Source: Salinicola peritrichatus
GTDB lineage: Bacteria; Pseudomonadota; Gammaproteobacteria; Pseudomonadales; Halomonadaceae
Length of the DNA stretch: 64,000 nucleotides
Direction: 5' to 3'
Assembly: GCF_003206715.1 (NCBI RefSeq)
Contig: NZ_PZJU01000049.1
Location: 1-64,000 of the forward strand
Part shown: positions 59,314 to 64,000 of the stretch, in pieces
How the letters are laid out: each line of letters begins with the position of its first letter
How positions within the stretch are numbered: the stretch's first letter is position 1
Made by a program: the position numbers and the translations under genes
The notes under the pieces: model-generated
The model's database searches: none
What the model was told of the DNA's origin: nothing
Seen by the model: only the letters and a program-made list of their open reading frames with translations

Positions 59314-60552
59314 TCAATCGTCGCGGGGCTGGGCTCTTCCGGCACGATTGAGGATGGGGTTGGCATACTGCATCAGCCACCAGTGCTGCAGGCCTTCGGG
59401 AACCTCGGCCAGGCGTGCCTGGAAGCGCTCACGATCTTCCGGCGTCACTGCGGCAAGATCGACCAGATCCGGTGCCAGCCCGGTCTCGGCCAGCGCGAGC
59501 TGATGGCTGGGAAAGAGGGGGTAGTTCTCGAGTACCTGGCGATCGATTTCGTTGGCCACCGCATCGGGCGTGTCGAACGCCGCGCTTTCGGGCGCTGCGC
59601 TCAAAGGCGTACCGAAGACCAGCTTGACGCGCCCCTTGTCGCCGGTGATGCCGGCGACGATGGAAAGAATATCCTCGAACTCGACCTTCTGATAACTGCC
59701 GTCGGTTTCCCTGGCGTGCAGTTCCCGCGCCTTGTTGATGGCGCAGGGATCGTACTCGTAGCTGATCGAAACCGGCACGATCTTGAGTTCGCGTACGGCG
59801 TTGCCGATGTCGCTGTCGCCCTCCTCGATCCGGCGTGCCATGCACAGCATCTTGACGATGGCGCTGTCGGTACGGTCGACCCCGTCCTTGGCGCGGCCTT
59901 CGCGCTGAGCCAGCCACACCGAGTGGTTGTCGTCGGTGATCGAGTGGCGAATATAGCCCGACAGCGACTGGTAAGCCGCGAGCATGGCCCGCTTGCCCTT
60001 CACCGAGCGGGGCACGATGAAGCTCTTGTTGAGGCGCATCAGGTCGGTGACGAAGGGCTTCTGCAGCAGGTTGTCGCCGATGGCGATACGCACGGTGTCG
60101 TGGCCTTTGACATAGAGCGCGTAATTGACGAAGGCCGGATCGAGGGCGATATCGCGATGGTTGCCGATGAACAGATACGCTTCGTTGGGCGACAGCCGGT
60201 CCAGGCCCTCGACGCTGAAGCCCTGCGTCGTCCGGCTGATCATGTGTGCCATGTAGTCGGCGATACGTAGCTGGAAGTCTCTGATCGTGGCGACGCCGCG
60301 CATTTCGCGCTGCAGCCGGAAACTGGCGATGGCGCGGGCCAGCGGCGGGGCGAGACGGGCCAGGCGCGGCAGGCGGTAGCGCGTGATGGCGTTGAGCAGT
60401 TCGCTGTCGTGGGCCAGCCTGGCGAGCACGGTCGCGACTTCGTCGTCGTGATACGGGCGAATGTCGGCGAAGCGGTCGAGATCGATCGCCGCTTCTGCGT
60501 TATTGGAATTCACGGGTGCTGAGCTGTCGTCGGTCACGGAACGGGGCGTCAT
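59314..60552 (-). CDS. PlsC/PlsB-like 1-acylglycerol-3-phosphate acyltransferase family protein
   Basis: A 412-residue acyltransferase-fold protein. Motif I appears as FIGNHRDIALDPAF; motif II is near LNKSFIVPRS; motif III-like VWLAQREGRAKDG matches the FPEG/REG position. The helical N-terminal third is not typical of PlsC. No clear membrane helix is seen, so it may be peripheral. Motif I has five residues between His and the second Asp instead of the classic four (HX4D). The substrate is unknown. It overlaps rdgC by four bases (ATGA), forming an operon with it. Confidence 0.75.
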   Translation of the reverse strand: MTPRSVTDDSSAPVNSNNAEAAIDLDRFADIRPYHDDEVATVLARLAHDSELLNAITRYRLPRLARLAPPLARAIASFRLQREMRGVATIRDFQLRIADYMAHMISRTTQGFSVEGLDRLSPNEAYLFIGNHRDIALDPAFVNYALYVKGHDTVRIAIGDNLLQKPFVTDLMRLNKSFIVPRSVKGKRAMLAAYQSLSGYIRHSITDDNHSVWLAQREGRAKDGVDRTDSAIVKMLCMARRIEEGDSDIGNAVRELKIVPVSISYEYDPCAINKARELHARETDGSYQKVEFEDILSIVAGITGDKGRVKLVFGTPLSAAPESAAFDTPDAVANEIDRQVLENYPLFPSHQLALAETGLAPDLVDLAAVTPEDRERFQARLAEVPEGLQHWWLMQYANPILNRAGRAQPRDD

Positions 60553-61475
60553 GGTGTCGGCACTGACGGGTCGGCCTCGCCGCCCAGCCAGTCGATCAGT
60601 TGTGCGATGAAGGTGGCCAGCGTTTGCGACATGAGCGCGAAGTCCGTTTCCAGGCGTACGACCGGGTCGTCGCCATCATCGCTCTGACTGGCTTCGTCCA
60701 GCAGGGCGTCGTCGAATTGCAGCGACTTGAGTGCCAGATCGTCATGGAGCACGGTACGCAGCTGTCCTTCGCTGCCGAGGCTCAAACGACTGGCCTGGCG
60801 GCCGCCCTCGAGCAGCGACTGGATTTCCTCGCTGTCGAGATCGACCTGGCGGGCGCGCAGTACGCCCTCGTCCTCGGCGGCGCGCAGTTCTACCTGGTCG
60901 CCGAGCAGCAGGCTGGCGGGGCGGCTGGCCGGGTCGCTCAACCATTGCGTCATGCCGCGCGCCGGTGGTGTGCGTGTCGCCAGCGGCGTGACCTTGAGCG
61001 AGCCCAGCGATTGGCGCAGCAGGTCCAGGACTTCTTCGGCGCGCTTGCGGCTCGAGGCGTTGATGCCGATCAGACGATTGCGGGTATCCCACCATAGTTC
61101 CACGCGCTGCGTGCGGGTGAACGCCTGCGGCAGCAGCTCCTCGAGCACCTGCTCCTTTAGCAGTTGACGTTCGCGACGCGACAATGGCTGGCCCTCGGCC
61201 TGCTCGCGCGCCTCGCGACGCTCGTTGACCTCTTCATTGACCACGGCGGCGGGCAGCAGGCGCTCCTGGCGCAGCATCGACAGCAGCCGGTGGCCCTGGA
61301 TTTCATGCACGCGTCGTTCGCTGCGACGACCGGCCGGGGCACTCCAGCCGACGCGCTTGGCCTCGCGCGGAGAGACGGGGCGAAACGCAAATTCTGCCAA
61401 CGCGATTTCCAGATCCTCGAGCGGGAGGACCTCGACGTCATGGCAGCGGTAAAGATGACAATGCTTGAACCACAT
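60549..61475 (-). CDS. rdgC: Recombination-associated protein RdgC
   Basis: A 308-residue ring-forming DNA-binding protein that limits RecA. Blocks: MWFKHCHLYR, FRPVSPREAKRVGWSAP, HEIQGHRLLSMLRQERLLPA, LWWDTRNRLIGINASS and DFALMSQTLATFIAQLIDWLGGE. The ATG at 61475 matches the family start and gives nearly the E. coli length (303). A longer reading from 61568 would run through the strong ribosome site of the tiny ORF on the other strand. Confidence 0.93.
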   Translation of the reverse strand: MWFKHCHLYRCHDVEVLPLEDLEIALAEFAFRPVSPREAKRVGWSAPAGRRSERRVHEIQGHRLLSMLRQERLLPAAVVNEEVNERREAREQAEGQPLSRRERQLLKEQVLEELLPQAFTRTQRVELWWDTRNRLIGINASSRKRAEEVLDLLRQSLGSLKVTPLATRTPPARGMTQWLSDPASRPASLLLGDQVELRAAEDEGVLRARQVDLDSEEIQSLLEGGRQASRLSLGSEGQLRTVLHDDLALKSLQFDDALLDEASQSDDGDDPVVRLETDFALMSQTLATFIAQLIDWLGGEADPSVPTP

Positions 61476-61505
61476 ACGCCCGTTCCGTTTGAAAGGAGGC
61501 ACATT

Positions 61506-61559
61506 ATGGCGAAACGACCCAGGCGTTACCACCGAGGTCGACCATCGATAGTTGCGTGA
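61506..61559 (+). CDS. Possible 17-residue basic micro-ORF
   Basis: A perfect AAAGGAGG lies six bases before an ATG that opens MAKRPRRYHRGRPSIVA and a TGA stop. Nine of 17 residues are Arg, Lys or His. It is divergent from rdgC and 28 bases beyond its start. The ribosome site is the best in the region; nothing else supports it, and the sequence could be fortuitous. Confidence 0.3.
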   Translation: MAKRPRRYHRGRPSIVA

Positions 61560-61587
61560 TTGTTTCAAACGAGCGTATGTTTTTGAC

Positions 61588-61632
61588 GGGCTTCGGGCTT
61601 CGGGCTTCGGGCTTCGGGCTTCGGGCTTCGGG
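61588..61632. repeat. Six tandem copies of a 7-base repeat
   Basis: The unit GGGCTTC is repeated six times without error, then GGG. It lies 86 bases upstream of the thioesterase gene, in a 158-base gap. Seven-base units shift reading frame and are prone to slippage. Confidence 0.95.
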
Positions 61633-61717
61633 CGAAGGGATTGTGGATTTCATATGCCGGCCGATGCTCGCCTTCGCGGCTCGCGGTCTATGACTTCACG
61701 CTTGATCGGAGGTTTTC

Positions 61718-62149
61718 ATGGATTCGCGCATCACTCTGACCCAGATTCGCGTTCGTGGCTTTCACCTGGATGGATACGGCCACGTCAATCATGCCCGCTA
61801 CCTGGAGTTCCTGGAGGAGGGGCGCTGGGCCTATTTCGACGACCATGCCGAGTTCGCCTCCGGGCTGGCCCAGGGCGCGGCCTTTGTCGTGGTCAATCTC
61901 AACATCGACTACCGCCGCGCGGCGGTAGTGAATGACGATCTCGATATCGAGACCTATCTGACCCGCCTCGGCGGTCGCAGCGGTGTGGTCGGCCATCGCG
62001 TCACTCACCGCGCCAGCGGCGAGCGGGTCGTGGCGGCCTCGCTGACCTTCGTGCTGCTCGACCAGAAAAGCGGCCAGGTGATCCCGTTGGCAGGCGAGTG
62101 GCATGAACGCCTGGCGCCGCTGGTGGTGGAAGACCCCGACGCGGCGTAG
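61718..62149 (+). CDS. Hot-dog acyl-CoA thioesterase (YbgC/FadM-like)
   Basis: A 143-residue 4HBT-family protein. The active-site region HLDGYGHVNHARYLEFLEEG has the conserved Asp and the HVN-x-x-x-Y of YbgC/FadM thioesterases; VVNLNIDYRRAAVVND is the central strand. It should hydrolyse acyl-CoA esters in the cytoplasm; the substrate is not known. GGAGG precedes the ATG. Upstream is the 7-base tandem repeat; downstream is gyrA. Confidence 0.88.
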   Translation: MDSRITLTQIRVRGFHLDGYGHVNHARYLEFLEEGRWAYFDDHAEFASGLAQGAAFVVVNLNIDYRRAAVVNDDLDIETYLTRLGGRSGVVGHRVTHRASGERVVAASLTFVLLDQKSGQVIPLAGEWHERLAPLVVEDPDAA

Positions 62150-62176
62150 AAAACCCATTCAAAGCGCGTCAATGCC

Positions 62177-62205
62177 TGCCTTTGGAAGCCCTGAAATGGT
62201 ATGAT
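62177..62205 (+). promoter_or_regulatory. Candidate gyrA promoter with extended -10
   Basis: TGG-TATGAT (TATGAT at 62200-62205) is an extended -10; the -35 (TGCCTT, 62177-62182) is weak. It gives a leader of about 97 bases before gyrA. Confidence 0.5.
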
Positions 62206-62308
62206 CCCGTGATTGCGCGGCTGCATCAGGCAGCCACGTTGTCGGGCTTTATTAACGTTGCCGTGGCCGCTTTGGGTCATGGCAGCGGTGCAAAGGATTT
62301 GACGACCC

Positions 62309-64000
<1,692 letters not shown>

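Noticed and set aside
61588-61632. CRISPR-like array
   Set aside because: Seven-base head-to-tail units with no spacers; a simple tandem repeat.

Overview
The window is a GC-rich gammaproteobacterial chromosome segment made almost entirely of conserved housekeeping genes. Gene order is intermediate between Pseudomonas and E. coli: kdsD-lptCAB-rpoN-hpf-ptsN-rapZ-ptsO, mlaFEDCB-ibaG-murA-hisGD-algW, rplM-rpsI-sspAB, lpoA-yraN-diaA-dolP, rsmI-rnpB-dcw cluster, dciA/secA, argJ, and pilA/pilBCD-coaE-yacG. With a TrkH/TrkI-type potassium transporter and several linkage losses (no kdsC, hisC, petABC, mraZ or ddlB in their usual places), a Halomonadaceae member (Halomonas/Chromohalobacter-like) is the best guess. 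That is inference from gene order, not a database match.

Layout. 1-8.5 kb (minus strand): a partial YciA-type thioesterase, mgtE, the nitrogen-PTS/sigma-54 block and the LPS export genes. 8.7-15.9 kb (plus): the Mla phospholipid-transport operon, ibaG, murA, hisG and hisD. 15.9-22.4 kb: algW, a Nif3-family gene, zapG, zapE, rplM-rpsI and sspAB. 22.4-25.8 kb (minus): the envelope/replication block dolP-diaA-yraN-lpoA. 26-44.2 kb (plus): rsmI, RNase P RNA, the complete division and cell-wall run rsmH to ftsZ, then lpxC. 44.3-50.3 kb: dciA facing a small secreted ORF and secA, then argJ and a Nudix/ThiE-like fusion. 50.4-56.2 kb: type IV pilus biogenesis. 56.2-64 kb: an unknown small gene, trkH, a kinase-fold gene, an acyltransferase, rdgC, a thioesterase and the first 564 codons of gyrA.

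How they fit together: most genes build, export or police the cell envelope (peptidoglycan precursors and septation, LPS synthesis and export, lipid asymmetry, AlgW stress sensing, LpoA and DolP, the Sec motor, type IV pili). The ribosome, translation and replication genes are co-linear neighbours.

Most interesting signals. (1) A 113-codon ORF with a signal peptide directly upstream of secA ends in Arg-Arg-Gly-Pro-Pro, close to the SecM and RAPP-type arrest motifs. A predicted helix joins its stop codon to the secA Shine-Dalgarno, so it looks like an undescribed SecM-like arrest switch. (2) Four copies of a long imperfect palindromic element sit at the 3' ends of mgtE, ibaG, murA and trkH; each copy has its own outer ends, yet they pair within the copy. 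(3) A second, polypyrimidine/hairpin repeat family with covarying stems lies in inverted orientation around the yacG-coaE-pilD block. (4) A near-consensus sigma-54 promoter lies upstream of rpoN itself. No tRNA, rRNA operon, CRISPR array, prophage or insertion sequence was seen.
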